Below, in pieces: positions 14,544 through 22,168 of a stretch of DNA of 40,684 nucleotides. Positions within the stretch are counted from its first letter, which is position 1, and each line of letters starts with the position of its first letter. Below the pieces are notes generated by a model that was given only the letters and a program-made list of their open reading frames with translations, had not been told where the DNA came from and made no database searches. Made by a program: the position numbers and the translations under genes. The DNA lies in the IMG/VR virus record IMGVR_UViG_3300036791_000469, positions 1-40,684 of that record; one strand, given 5' to 3'. Origin of the DNA: a virus.

Positions 14544-15001
14544 CCCCCCGTCACAATGGCAGTCACAGAAACAGAATTAGTGCGCGACCGCATCAGCAAC
14601 CGCACAAACTTGGCATTGACCAGCACCGCATCTAGGTGCGCGGTGTTGTTTGTGGCGTCAAATGTGGTGATGTTGCAGTTGGAACACGTCTGGTAATTCG
14701 TGTCGCTATCCTGCGCTGCAACCTGCACATCCACTTCGCTAACTCCTGGCGCACCACTGAATTTGATGTCTACGCTGAAGGGTGTGCCAGACTTCTGGCC
14801 AGTATTGCTCAGTGCCAATTGCTGGCTGGCTGCGGTGGTTCCATTGCCAGGCGTAGGTGTTTCGTTGGTCCAAACATTGATGGGCTGGCCAGTAACCGCA
14901 ACTGGCGCGGGTGTGGTGGCGTTGTATACCGGCATGGCCAGCGAATTGGTGGCCACCAGCAAAACGAACAAAACTGCTAAAAACTGTCGAAATCGAATCA
15001 T
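14540..15001 (-). CDS. Secreted beta-rich protein with signal peptide (153 aa)
   Basis: The ATG at 15001 follows AAAGGGGC at good spacing; an earlier TTG at 15022 lacks a site. Residues 1-22 form a Sec signal peptide ending NSLAMP. The mature part is beta-rich with a CSNC motif near residue 115 that may form a disulfide, and a C-terminal RSRTNSVSVTAIVTGG strand. Coupled to the next gene by ATGA. Family not recognised. Confidence 0.65.
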   Translation of the reverse strand: MIRFRQFLAVLFVLLVATNSLAMPVYNATTPAPVAVTGQPINVWTNETPTPGNGTTAASQQLALSNTGQKSGTPFSVDIKFSGAPGVSEVDVQVAAQDSDTNYQTCSNCNITTFDATNNTAHLDAVLVNAKFVRLLMRSRTNSVSVTAIVTGG

Positions 15002-15014
15002 TTTGCGCCCCTTT

Positions 15015-15905
15015 TTAAGCAATAAACTCGAAAATGACTAGGCCACCGCTACCATTGCCGCCAGCACGGTTTGCGCCGGATGATGCGCCACCACCACCTG
15101 AGCCAAAGCCTGTAGCTGTGTTGCCAGCAAAGCCGCCAGCGCCGGCGCCACCACCACCACCGCCATACAGTGAACTGGTGCCGCCACCACCCACGCCAGC
15201 GGTGGCCAGACCCGATCCACCACCAGCACCATTGACCGTGCCACCTGTTGCTGCTGCGGTTTGCGCTGCGCCGGCTGACGTTGCGGCCACCGAAAAACCG
15301 CCATTGCCGCCTGGCGCGCTGATGTTTACGCCTGTCCCCACCACAGTGGTGGCGTTGCCAGGATTGCCAGTGCCGGCACTCACGCCATTGCCGCCAGGGC
15401 CGATGCTGACGGTATAGGTGTCCCCTGGATTCAGCCCAGTAGCCCACAGAATGGCTACCGCGCCGCTGCCACCACCTGAGCCATTGTTTGTCGCTGAACT
15501 GCCGCCACCTGCACCACCACCACCCAAGGCTGTGATCTTCGCGCCTGTTACGGTGCTGGGTACTGTAAACGTGCCGCCCAAGGTGAATGCCTGGGCTTGT
15601 GGTGTGAAGGGCGGATTGCCTGTAAACGGTGCCACCACATCGTCAATGGTTTCAATGGTGCCGCCACCAGAGTCTTCAATGACGAAATCGTAGGCAGTAT
15701 TCTGGATCAGCCAAATCGATGCCACGCCACTGGCATCCAGAATGACCGGGTTGGAGTTGGGTGTAGCGCCAGTTGCGTCTGTGTATGTGACCAGCGGTGT
15801 GGATGTGCCGGCCTGGAATGTGAAGACTTGCCCACCATTCAGCGGCGCACCAATGGCGCTAAAGAATTGCTGGCGAACAAAGGGCGCAAGATTGACTACC
15901 GGCAT
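15015..15905 (-). CDS. Glycine-rich tail fibre / adhesin (296 aa)
   Basis: Residues 1-75 match the virion-attachment region of many podovirus fibres (FFSAIGAPLNGGQVFTFQAG followed by TSTPLVTYTDATGA and VILDASGVASIWL). From about residue 125 the protein is a long run of Gly-Gly-Gly and Gly-Ala/Ser-Gly motifs, like the polyglycine-helix adhesins of some myoviruses. It ends with a hydrophobic strand GLVIFEFIA. The ATG follows AGAGG. Likely the primary receptor-binding fibre. Confidence 0.78.
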   Translation of the reverse strand: MPVVNLAPFVRQQFFSAIGAPLNGGQVFTFQAGTSTPLVTYTDATGATPNSNPVILDASGVASIWLIQNTAYDFVIEDSGGGTIETIDDVVAPFTGNPPFTPQAQAFTLGGTFTVPSTVTGAKITALGGGGAGGGSSATNNGSGGGSGAVAILWATGLNPGDTYTVSIGPGGNGVSAGTGNPGNATTVVGTGVNISAPGGNGGFSVAATSAGAAQTAAATGGTVNGAGGGSGLATAGVGGGGTSSLYGGGGGGAGAGGFAGNTATGFGSGGGGASSGANRAGGNGSGGLVIFEFIA

Positions 15906-15939
15906 GGTGGTACCTCTGTACTATTGTTGCGTTCCAATG

Positions 15940-15963
15940 CTCCTGCAAAACTGTCTGCAGGAG
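15940..15963 (+). promoter_or_regulatory. Hairpin covering the ribosome site of the plus-strand 52-aa ORF
   Basis: CTCCTGCA and TGCAGGAG are a perfect 8-bp inverted repeat with an 8-nt loop. On plus-strand RNA the right arm contains the AGGAG ribosome site nine bases before the ATG at 15973, so folding would hide it. In the opposite direction it lies just upstream of the fibre gene. No T-run follows, so it is not a standard terminator. Confidence 0.5.
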
Positions 15964-15972
15964 AAACACACA

Positions 15973-16131
15973 ATGAGACTTACACCACAGCAAATGCAGC
16001 GTGATGCCGAAATCCGCGCCAGGCTATGGCAGGAATTTGTGGCCAATTACCAGCGCGTTATGATTGAAACGCCTGAAAAGTTTGAGCAATACGCGGCCGA
16101 TTGGCGCGAACGCTATCGCGCTGCTCACTGA
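15973..16131 (+). CDS. Small plus-strand protein (52 aa)
   Basis: ATG preceded by a consensus AGGAG nine bases upstream. The product is charged and helical (MRLTPQQMQRDAEIRARLWQ onward) with an aromatic-rich middle. It sits in the gap between the fibre gene and the ParB-like gene and overlaps the latter's stop by 7 bp. Tightly constrained between two genes and opposite to the late operon, it may be a small regulator. Function unknown. Confidence 0.5.
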   Translation: MRLTPQQMQRDAEIRARLWQEFVANYQRVMIETPEKFEQYAADWRERYRAAH

Positions 16132-16496
16132 GGCACCTTGTAAGGGTTTCCCAGGTCATGCACCACCATTGCCGGAAATGATTTCGCGCCATTGATCTTC
16201 AGGGCATCAAATCGGTGCGCGCCTTCCAAGATGTAAGGGCCATCCTTGTCTATGGCCACAATCAAAGGATTGATCTCGCCCGATTGCTTGATCTGCGCCG
16301 CCAGATTCTTGGTTCTGGCGTTTATCTCTGGTGGTGCCGGCAATTCGCTCATTGGAAATTCCCTGATGCCAGGCAAAGTCTCGTGATCATCCAAGCTGGC
16401 GCCGATAGAACTGGTATTCGGTACTGAATCCCTTACCTTCATGCCGCTTACTTTGGATCCTGATACAGCCGGATACTTAGAACCCAAATAATCCAT
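16125..16496 (-). CDS. ParB/sulfiredoxin-like domain protein (123 aa)
   Basis: The C-terminal 70 residues contain INPLIVAIDKDGPYILEGAH then RFDALKINGAKSFPAMVV, the core of the ParB N-terminal domain with a GAHR box. The ATG starts four bases after the ejection-protein stop with GGGGGAG upstream. Such domains are often carried at the C-terminus of phage ejection or internal virion proteins, so this could be a detached module of the 442-aa neighbour. A DNA-binding or NTP-binding role is possible. Confidence 0.72.
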   Translation of the reverse strand: MDYLGSKYPAVSGSKVSGMKVRDSVPNTSSIGASLDDHETLPGIREFPMSELPAPPEINARTKNLAAQIKQSGEINPLIVAIDKDGPYILEGAHRFDALKINGAKSFPAMVVHDLGNPYKVPQ

Positions 16497-16500
16497 TGGG

Positions 16501-17829
16501 TCAAAGACTCCCCCTGGCCAAAGTCATTTCCCGCGGTTCGGTAGTGGCGGCTTCAGCACCTTTGGCCAGCCGGCGCCGATCGTAGGTGAACCGTTCGGTG
16601 CCTGGGTATTCCTGCTTGAGCGAATTAACTACCTGGCTGCGGGTAACGCCATTTTCGGCCAGATCGCCACCCAGCCAGTGAACGTGCAGCGTGCCTTCGC
16701 CCTTTGGTTCCACCGTCACGCTGCCTACCCGATTGCCACCCACATTGATGGTGTGTTCTGTACCTAGCCCTGGGCCTAGATCTTCGCCTTCGCCCAATTT
16801 CATCCCCGGCCCGGCTATGTCGCTTAGTTTCACGCTGCTGCGCACATTGGAAATGCCTTCGCCTGGTGGCGCAAACAGGATCTGCCCACCTAGCTGCTGG
16901 ATCTGCTTGGCTGCGCCTGGCTTGCCGGCCAATGCCAGATCCTGCAATGTTCCACGTGGAACACTGGGCATGTAATTGGGGTTTTCGCCTTGGAATAGTG
17001 GCCGCGGTGTTGGTACTACCGTTACGCCGCTGGGCCGTTCGCCGGCCAGATCCGTCAATTTGACGCCTTGGCCTTGCGCCAGTTGCTCTGGTGTGGGTGA
17101 CGGTGGACCCTGCACAGGCGCCAGCGGCTGCACTGCATTGGCCCTGGCGTTTGACGCAGCAACACGCCGCTGCAGCGCTTCTTTTGCCAGTTGATCTTTT
17201 GTAGCTGCAACTTCGGCAGCTTCTTGCTTGGCTTCGGGTGACTGCAGAACGCCTTCTAGTTCGGCGGCATTCGTAGGGATTTTGCCGCCAGCAGCGCCAT
17301 ACATTCCACCAGCCAGGCCGCCTAATGTGCCGCCTAGTTCACCCTGCCCAACCGCACTGCCGGCTTGAGATCCAAGCCAGCGCCCAGCCGCGGCACCTAC
17401 CATGCCTTTAACGACTGGCGCAAAGGGTGCCAGGCTTCGCGCTGCAATGGCCTCAATAGGCACGCCAGCCATGCCCACCGTAGACAGCCCTGTCAAAGCC
17501 GGCCCAGATCCTTCCCGCACCGCTTCTTCATCACTTCCTGGCGTTCTGGGAAGTGGTGTAGTCAGCCCTTTCCATCCACGCTGCAACATGGTGGTTTCTT
17601 TTGGGCCTTCATCGAAGGGGATGGGCTTGGCGCCAGCCTTGATTACATCGTTGAATTGTTCGACTGGAACGTAGCCAACATCACCAGGCGTACCATCTGG
17701 ATTATTAGGTGCCTGAACCTTGCGCGCAACCTTCGCACCATTGCTCAATGCATCGTGCAACTGATCAAAAGGCACTTGGCCAGGCGTGCCATCAGGAGCA
17801 AGTAAAAGCACCATCGGTTTAGTGCTCAT
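16501..17829 (-). CDS. Ejection / internal virion protein C (442 aa)
   Basis: The N-terminus has two copies of a short unit (APDGTPGQVPFDQLHDAL; NPDGTPGDVGYVPVEQFNDV) seen in podovirus DNA-injection proteins. Residues about 115-180 are Gly/Ala-rich and hydrophobic, suited to membrane insertion. The C-terminus (NVGGNRVGSVTVEPKG, HVHWLGGDLAENGVTRSQVV) is a small folded domain. Two KLS-type peptides occur at residues 256-263 (VKLTDLAG) and 333-340 (VKLSDIAG). Coupled to the gene before it by ATGA. Probably released into the host envelope during DNA entry. Confidence 0.7.
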   Translation of the reverse strand: MSTKPMVLLLAPDGTPGQVPFDQLHDALSNGAKVARKVQAPNNPDGTPGDVGYVPVEQFNDVIKAGAKPIPFDEGPKETTMLQRGWKGLTTPLPRTPGSDEEAVREGSGPALTGLSTVGMAGVPIEAIAARSLAPFAPVVKGMVGAAAGRWLGSQAGSAVGQGELGGTLGGLAGGMYGAAGGKIPTNAAELEGVLQSPEAKQEAAEVAATKDQLAKEALQRRVAASNARANAVQPLAPVQGPPSPTPEQLAQGQGVKLTDLAGERPSGVTVVPTPRPLFQGENPNYMPSVPRGTLQDLALAGKPGAAKQIQQLGGQILFAPPGEGISNVRSSVKLSDIAGPGMKLGEGEDLGPGLGTEHTINVGGNRVGSVTVEPKGEGTLHVHWLGGDLAENGVTRSQVVNSLKQEYPGTERFTYDRRRLAKGAEAATTEPREMTLARGSL

Positions 17830-19385
17830 GGCGTTTTAGGTAAGGCAGTGCCACCATATTTGGCAAAGAATGGATGGTTTGTGCCCGTTGCAGGCGCCGG
17901 CGCTGCAGCAGCACCGCCCGAAGTCTCAGCAGTGGCTTTCGTGTCGCCAATGCGGTTCTTGATCTGCGCAATTTGATCCGCATAAGACTGATGGCGATTG
18001 GCCATATCCTGTTTGAGCACTTTAGCCACAGCCAATGTCTGGCCATAGGTGGCGCTGGCTGGGTTAAAGGCTTCAATTTCATGCCGCGCGCTGTCCGAAA
18101 GCTGGCCGGTCAGACCTGGGCTAGAAGTAACTTTGGCAATTTCATTGACGGCCACCTGCCGCGCAGCATTCAATGCGGCCTGATCCTGGCTACCTAGTTC
18201 TGCCGCCCCTGCGCGCAGTGGCCGATTCAGCAAAGGAATGCCGGTATCAATGGCTTTCTGCGCCAGATTGGTGAACAGGTCCAGATTTTTGTTGGCAGTG
18301 TTTTCAAACGCAGTAACCGCATCCAGATTCTTTTGGATGCCAGTCAACGATGCCACATTGGCTTTGTATTCTCCGCTGCCAGCAGCCAGTGATTCACCCG
18401 CGTGCAGTTCTGCGGCGCGGTTCATGATCTGTCTGTTTTGAATGATGCCGGCTGCGCCGCGGCCTGCAGGTGGCAGTTTTCCGGTATTCCAGTAATTTTC
18501 AGCCTGCTGATCCAGCGCAGCCTTGGTCAGTTGCAAGCCGGCCGCATTCGCTTGGTCGCGCTGCGCCTTGGTGGCAGTCGCATTTTCTGTGGATTGCATC
18601 AGTTTATCAATGCGATCGTAATCCTTTTGCGTGGCATTGGCTGGCAGCGTGAACTGTGGTGGCAGCGGCTTATTCGGATTCAGCACTTGATACCGTGAGG
18701 TTAGCCCAGCATTCATTTGGGCAACATTCGGCAGCGGCAATTCACCTTCAGGCGGCTTGCCTTGCGCGCGAATCGTCGCCACTCTTTCTTCTTCAGCAGC
18801 TTTCTGCTGGCCAGGTGACTGTGAAACGGCGTTGTCTACAATCTGCTTGAAGGCTGCTGGGTTGGTATCAATTTGCTGCCGCAGTGCATTGATCTGTGGG
18901 CTGTTCGGCAGCGTATCCAGCAAAGTATGGGAAACGTTCGGGTCATACTTGGCGTTTTGGATCGCCTTGGCAGCATATCCCAGGGTATCTTTGTTGTACG
19001 TATCAATCTTTTGTTGCGATTCCTGCAAATCCGCCTTGGATTTCTGAAATTTGGTGACGTTATCCAGAATCCCAGGGATAGCATCACCATGCCCTGAAGA
19101 TGCAAGATTCTTGGTCAATTCGTCAGTATCGATTTCCGGTTGACCCTGCGCATTGGGCTTCACTGCAGCCCTGTAAGCGGCGCGCGTGGCCTGCTGGGTA
19201 GCCAACGCATCTTGGCGCGCAGCGATTTCCTGCTGGCCAGATTGCACATTCTGCTGTAGCGCTTGCTGGCGCAGTGGCGCTTCTTGCTGCATCTGCTTCA
19301 GTTGCGCCACCTTGGAGTATTGATCCAGCAGATTGGCTTGTGGTGTTGGGGGATTGATGGCTAGTGCCGCAAGTGGAATGCCCAT
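17826..19385 (-). CDS. Ejection / internal virion protein B (519 aa)
   Basis: Strong TAGGAGC ribosome site. The protein is almost entirely helical, Gln/Ala/Asn-rich with coiled-coil stretches (KQMQQEAPLRQQALQQNVQS), no membrane span and a disordered Ala/Pro tail. This composition and position, between gp10-like and fibre genes, match P22 gp7/gp20/gp16-class ejection proteins, which diverge too fast for motif recognition. Confidence 0.68.
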   Translation of the reverse strand: MGIPLAALAINPPTPQANLLDQYSKVAQLKQMQQEAPLRQQALQQNVQSGQQEIAARQDALATQQATRAAYRAAVKPNAQGQPEIDTDELTKNLASSGHGDAIPGILDNVTKFQKSKADLQESQQKIDTYNKDTLGYAAKAIQNAKYDPNVSHTLLDTLPNSPQINALRQQIDTNPAAFKQIVDNAVSQSPGQQKAAEEERVATIRAQGKPPEGELPLPNVAQMNAGLTSRYQVLNPNKPLPPQFTLPANATQKDYDRIDKLMQSTENATATKAQRDQANAAGLQLTKAALDQQAENYWNTGKLPPAGRGAAGIIQNRQIMNRAAELHAGESLAAGSGEYKANVASLTGIQKNLDAVTAFENTANKNLDLFTNLAQKAIDTGIPLLNRPLRAGAAELGSQDQAALNAARQVAVNEIAKVTSSPGLTGQLSDSARHEIEAFNPASATYGQTLAVAKVLKQDMANRHQSYADQIAQIKNRIGDTKATAETSGGAAAAPAPATGTNHPFFAKYGGTALPKTP

Positions 19386-19394
19386 GCTTAGCTC

Positions 19395-20570
19395 CTATCC
19401 ATAATACGTGCCACCAGTTGGGTCATACGGCGGAATATTGTAAGGGTTGTTTTGCTGCTGTTGTGGCGCCAATTGGCTAAGCAAAAGCCCTTGCTGCACG
19501 CTGCCTACACCCGCGCCAATCCCTGAATTGATTGCATTGGCCTGGCCTACATACCCGCTGGCTGTTGCGGCGCCGGCTTGCTGCGCACTTTGGCCGATCT
19601 GCTGCCCGGCTGTCTGCGAAATGTTGCCAATGTTGGCCGCGGCCTGCTGCCCTGCAGCATTTAGTTGGCCAGCCGCAGTTTGCCCTGTGCCAGCCAGGGA
19701 AGCCAGCCGGTTGAATTGGTTCGTCTGGTTGTTCTGAAACTGGTTGTAGGCTGTTTGGTAGTTCGTTAGCGCATTATTATAGGTTTGCTGGTAGTTCGAT
19801 GCTGCCAGCCTTTGACCATAATTTTCTAGCGCTTCAGCGGTGTTGCCAGACAGCAAGCCACCGCGCGCCGCGGCACTGTTCTGCAGCGCTGCTTCCCCTT
19901 GTTGCAGTTGGAATTGATACCCAGGCGTGGCCGCAGCTTGGGCTGCGGTGGGTGCTGTGAATTGCCCGGTCCAGGGCTGCAACAATGAGCCATAGCCTAC
20001 GCCACCCGCGGCGCCTGGTGCTTGCGCGGTTGTGCTGGCTGGCTGGCCAGAGATCGGCTGCGCCGCGGTACCTCTGACTGGGTTTAAGGTACCTCCCACG
20101 CCAAGCCCTGAAGTGGGTGCCGGCGCGCCACCGCGGGTGGCCGCAATCGTAGATGTTGGCCGCGCAGGAGCACCGACCAGCCCCGGCGCCGCTGTAATGC
20201 CTGGCGCTGCTGGCCGGCCGCTGGCGGGAACTGTGGTGCTGGCTGGCGCACCGGAATAGGGCGAAGCTACTGCACCCGGTGGGCCTTGCGGCGTGATGCC
20301 CAAGCCATAATCCAGCGCACCTAATGCCCCAGCACCGCTTTGCAGCCAGGGCGCCAGGTTCTGCTGGCCAGTCTGGTATTGCTGTTCCTGAAAGTTTAAG
20401 GCGTTCTGGGCTTCGGTGGCTTGCAGGTTGGCAGCATAGTTGGCAGCGCCAGCTTGTGTGGAAGCTGCCTGGCCGGCTGCGTGCGCACCAATCGCAGAAC
20501 TGGCTACGCCACCTGCAATGCCGGCGCCGGCAATGCCTAAACCGATCGCTGTGCTGGTTGCTACACTCAT
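19395..20570 (-). CDS. Ejection / DNA-transfer protein A (391 aa)
   Basis: Residues 8-30 are a Gly/Ala-rich hydrophobic N-terminus (GLGIAGAGIAGGVASSAIGA). A proline/Ala/Thr linker follows at 95-190. The segment TPGYQFQLQQGEAALQNSAA then ARGGLLSGNTAEALENYGQ is the hallmark of podovirus DNA-transfer proteins, followed by a Gln/Asn-rich helical repeat region. ATGA overlap with the oxygenase gene. Likely forms part of the DNA-entry conduit. Confidence 0.78.
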   Translation of the reverse strand: MSVATSTAIGLGIAGAGIAGGVASSAIGAHAAGQAASTQAGAANYAANLQATEAQNALNFQEQQYQTGQQNLAPWLQSGAGALGALDYGLGITPQGPPGAVASPYSGAPASTTVPASGRPAAPGITAAPGLVGAPARPTSTIAATRGGAPAPTSGLGVGGTLNPVRGTAAQPISGQPASTTAQAPGAAGGVGYGSLLQPWTGQFTAPTAAQAAATPGYQFQLQQGEAALQNSAAARGGLLSGNTAEALENYGQRLAASNYQQTYNNALTNYQTAYNQFQNNQTNQFNRLASLAGTGQTAAGQLNAAGQQAAANIGNISQTAGQQIGQSAQQAGAATASGYVGQANAINSGIGAGVGSVQQGLLLSQLAPQQQQNNPYNIPPYDPTGGTYYG

Positions 20571-21196
20571 GCTTCACCCTTCCGATCGTAAAAGCAGACC
20601 CATATCAGGCGCCCATCGGCAGGGCCAGTGCCAAAGCCTTCAAACGGATACCGGCTATGAAACAGGTTGGTGGGATAGGTAATGAAACGGTTGAATTGCA
20701 TGGGCACAAAGCCTACCTGGCGCCAGTAGGTCAGATCCTTCCATTCCCGCGTCATCATTTCATAGAACCAATCAGCATGAATGCCTTGCGCCTGCAGCGT
20801 TTCCTTCGATGGTAAGTGGTCTATATTCAAGCCGATATGCCGCCAAAACGCTGTGCCACCACTGTATTGGGACGGCAGATTCAGATACAGCACGCTGGCA
20901 TAGGCTGCACAAATGCCATCACTATGCACCCAGCTATGTGGCAGTTCACCAGCCAGGTTTAGCCGGAAGCCGCTTAGCCGCGGCGTGATGTCGGCACCAA
21001 TGGTGGCTTCCAGCAAAGGGATCCAATGCGGTACGGAATACTGCGAAATGCCGGTATAGCTCGCACCGTCTGGGCCTGTAACGGTGCCAAATGGTCCATC
21101 AATGACGGCGCGCCGCACGTCAAACGCATCTGGCGCAAAGTCATCAAACTGCAACAGCTTAGATTGCTTTTTGATAGGTGCTTTCGACGTATCCAT
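20567..21196 (-). CDS. 2OG-Fe(II) oxygenase-fold protein (DUF6445-like, 209 aa)
   Basis: Iron ligands are visible as H91-x-D93 (WVHSDG) and H180 (NLFHSRYPFE), with R197 (GRLIWV) in the place of the 2-oxoglutarate-binding basic residue. The order HxD...H...R and strand context (SVLYLNLP, RLIWVCFYD) fit a double-stranded beta-helix dioxygenase. Such genes lie among tail genes in several podoviruses. Substrate unknown; modification of a virion protein or host surface target is a guess. Confidence 0.72.
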   Translation of the reverse strand: MDTSKAPIKKQSKLLQFDDFAPDAFDVRRAVIDGPFGTVTGPDGASYTGISQYSVPHWIPLLEATIGADITPRLSGFRLNLAGELPHSWVHSDGICAAYASVLYLNLPSQYSGGTAFWRHIGLNIDHLPSKETLQAQGIHADWFYEMMTREWKDLTYWRQVGFVPMQFNRFITYPTNLFHSRYPFEGFGTGPADGRLIWVCFYDRKGEA

Positions 21197-21614
21197 ACTT
21201 TAGCCGCTGGTACAGTCTTCCTACCCGTTCGTTGGGCGCAATCATCTGCATTTGCTTGGCGCCGCAGCGCCGGGCAATGTCTTCAGCCGCCTTCAGCAAT
21301 GCCTTGCCGGCGCCGCGGTGTTCTGGTTCCATCCACCAAAAGATTTCCCCACCAATCATTTCCCCGGTCAGAAAGTGAGGATAGACATAAAAGCCGATCA
21401 TTCCCACCGTTTCACCATCAATTTCACTGAGCAACAGCCAGCCAGCCGGAATCAACTTGCGTGCCAGCACTTCCATCGGCCCATCAGCCACTCGCAGAAT
21501 GGTGCGATATTCGCTCGATTCATTGAACCGATGGCCCATTTCCAGAATCCGCGGGATATCGTTAACCGTTGCCGCCCGAATTGTCAGAACGCGCTCAGCG
21601 CAGTACGTGCCCAT
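21159..21614 (-). CDS. GNAT-family N-acetyltransferase (151 aa)
   Basis: From the ATG at 21614 the protein starts MGTYCAERVLTIRAATVNDI, the usual first strand of a GNAT. The acetyl-CoA loop is EHRGAGKALLKAAEDIA (about residues 99-115). The end (ERVGRLYQRLKYGYV) is the usual motif B/C region. An earlier start at 21767 would read through the neighbouring 87-aa gene and is rejected. The ribosome site is weak, and it overlaps both neighbours, suggesting translation coupling. Confidence 0.8.
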   Translation of the reverse strand: MGTYCAERVLTIRAATVNDIPRILEMGHRFNESSEYRTILRVADGPMEVLARKLIPAGWLLLSEIDGETVGMIGFYVYPHFLTGEMIGGEIFWWMEPEHRGAGKALLKAAEDIARRCGAKQMQMIAPNERVGRLYQRLKYGYVESTYQKAI

Positions 21615-21847
21615 GTATTGGTTGCCACGCAAACATAAAAAAACGTTCCGGCAGGATCTCGAAACACTTGCCCTGGCGTGCCTGGAAACGATGACGTAAA
21701 GCCAGCCGGCGCCACTGGCACCGGCGCAGTCAATTTCTGCTGCACTGCCAGAAACCACTGCAGCCAAGGCCAGGTAAACCGCTTGCCAGTAATCGCTTCG
21801 CTTTTGTCCGGCAGCAGTTGAAAAATCGGTGGTGCGTTGGCGGACAT
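21584..21847 (-). CDS. Small tail-region protein (87 aa)
   Basis: The ATG lies directly after the stop of the gp10 C-terminal frame. The first half (LPDKSEAITGKRFTWPWLQW followed by FLAVQQKLTAP) is a helix seen at the N-terminus of small podovirus tail proteins. The second half is a short beta segment (GQVFRDPAGTFFYVCVAT). It may be a needle or fibre adaptor. The last 31 nt overlap the GNAT gene. Confidence 0.62.
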   Translation of the reverse strand: MSANAPPIFQLLPDKSEAITGKRFTWPWLQWFLAVQQKLTAPVPVAPAGFTSSFPGTPGQVFRDPAGTFFYVCVATNTWARTALSAF

Positions 21848-22168
21848 TTATGCACTCTTGGCCAGCTTGCGTGCCAGCCGTTCTTCAGGCTGATACGCAG
21901 GGCTGGCTTTTAGGTATGCAGACACAAACCGCCAGGCGATTGGATCGCTTACTCGCACTTCATACAGCCGCTGGCGTGCTCGCCCCAGCCTGCGAAACAC
22001 TACGCGCGCGCCATATTTACCAGCCTGGCCAGCGCCGGTGAACACACGATTACTCCATGTGTGGCCGCTATCGTTGGACCAGCGCAGCGTAACTTGCGGA
22101 TCTACCGCGGCTGGTTGTGGTGGTACTGCTTGAACTCCGATGAAGACGGCGCCTTGCCTATTCTCAGC
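21848..22168 (-). CDS. C-terminal domain of gp10-like protein, in the +1 frame (about 107 aa)
   Basis: The frame encodes PQVTLRWSNDSGHTWSNRVF followed by GAGQAGKYGARVVFRRLGRA and RQRLYEVRVSDPIAWRF, the conserved C-terminal beta-sandwich of gp10-type tail proteins, but in the +1 frame relative to the 538-aa ORF. The frame is open upstream to 22222. No ATG, GTG or TTG occurs before the GTG at 22045, which sits inside the domain. Removing one G from the GGG at 22170-22168 would give a continuous LEVTAENRQGAVFIGVQ. Programmed +1 shift, real mutation or sequencing error cannot be told apart here. Confidence 0.7.
   Translation of the reverse strand, partial: AENRQGAVFIGVQAVPPQPAAVDPQVTLRWSNDSGHTWSNRVFTGAGQAGKYGARVVFRRLGRARQRLYEVRVSDPIAWRFVSAYLKASPAYQPEERLARKLAKSA

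Noticed and set aside
15034-15447. Long Pro-rich plus-strand ORF and Trp/Arg-rich minus ORFs
   Set aside because: They are other frames of the glycine-rich fibre repeat; composition is explained by GGC/GGT codons.
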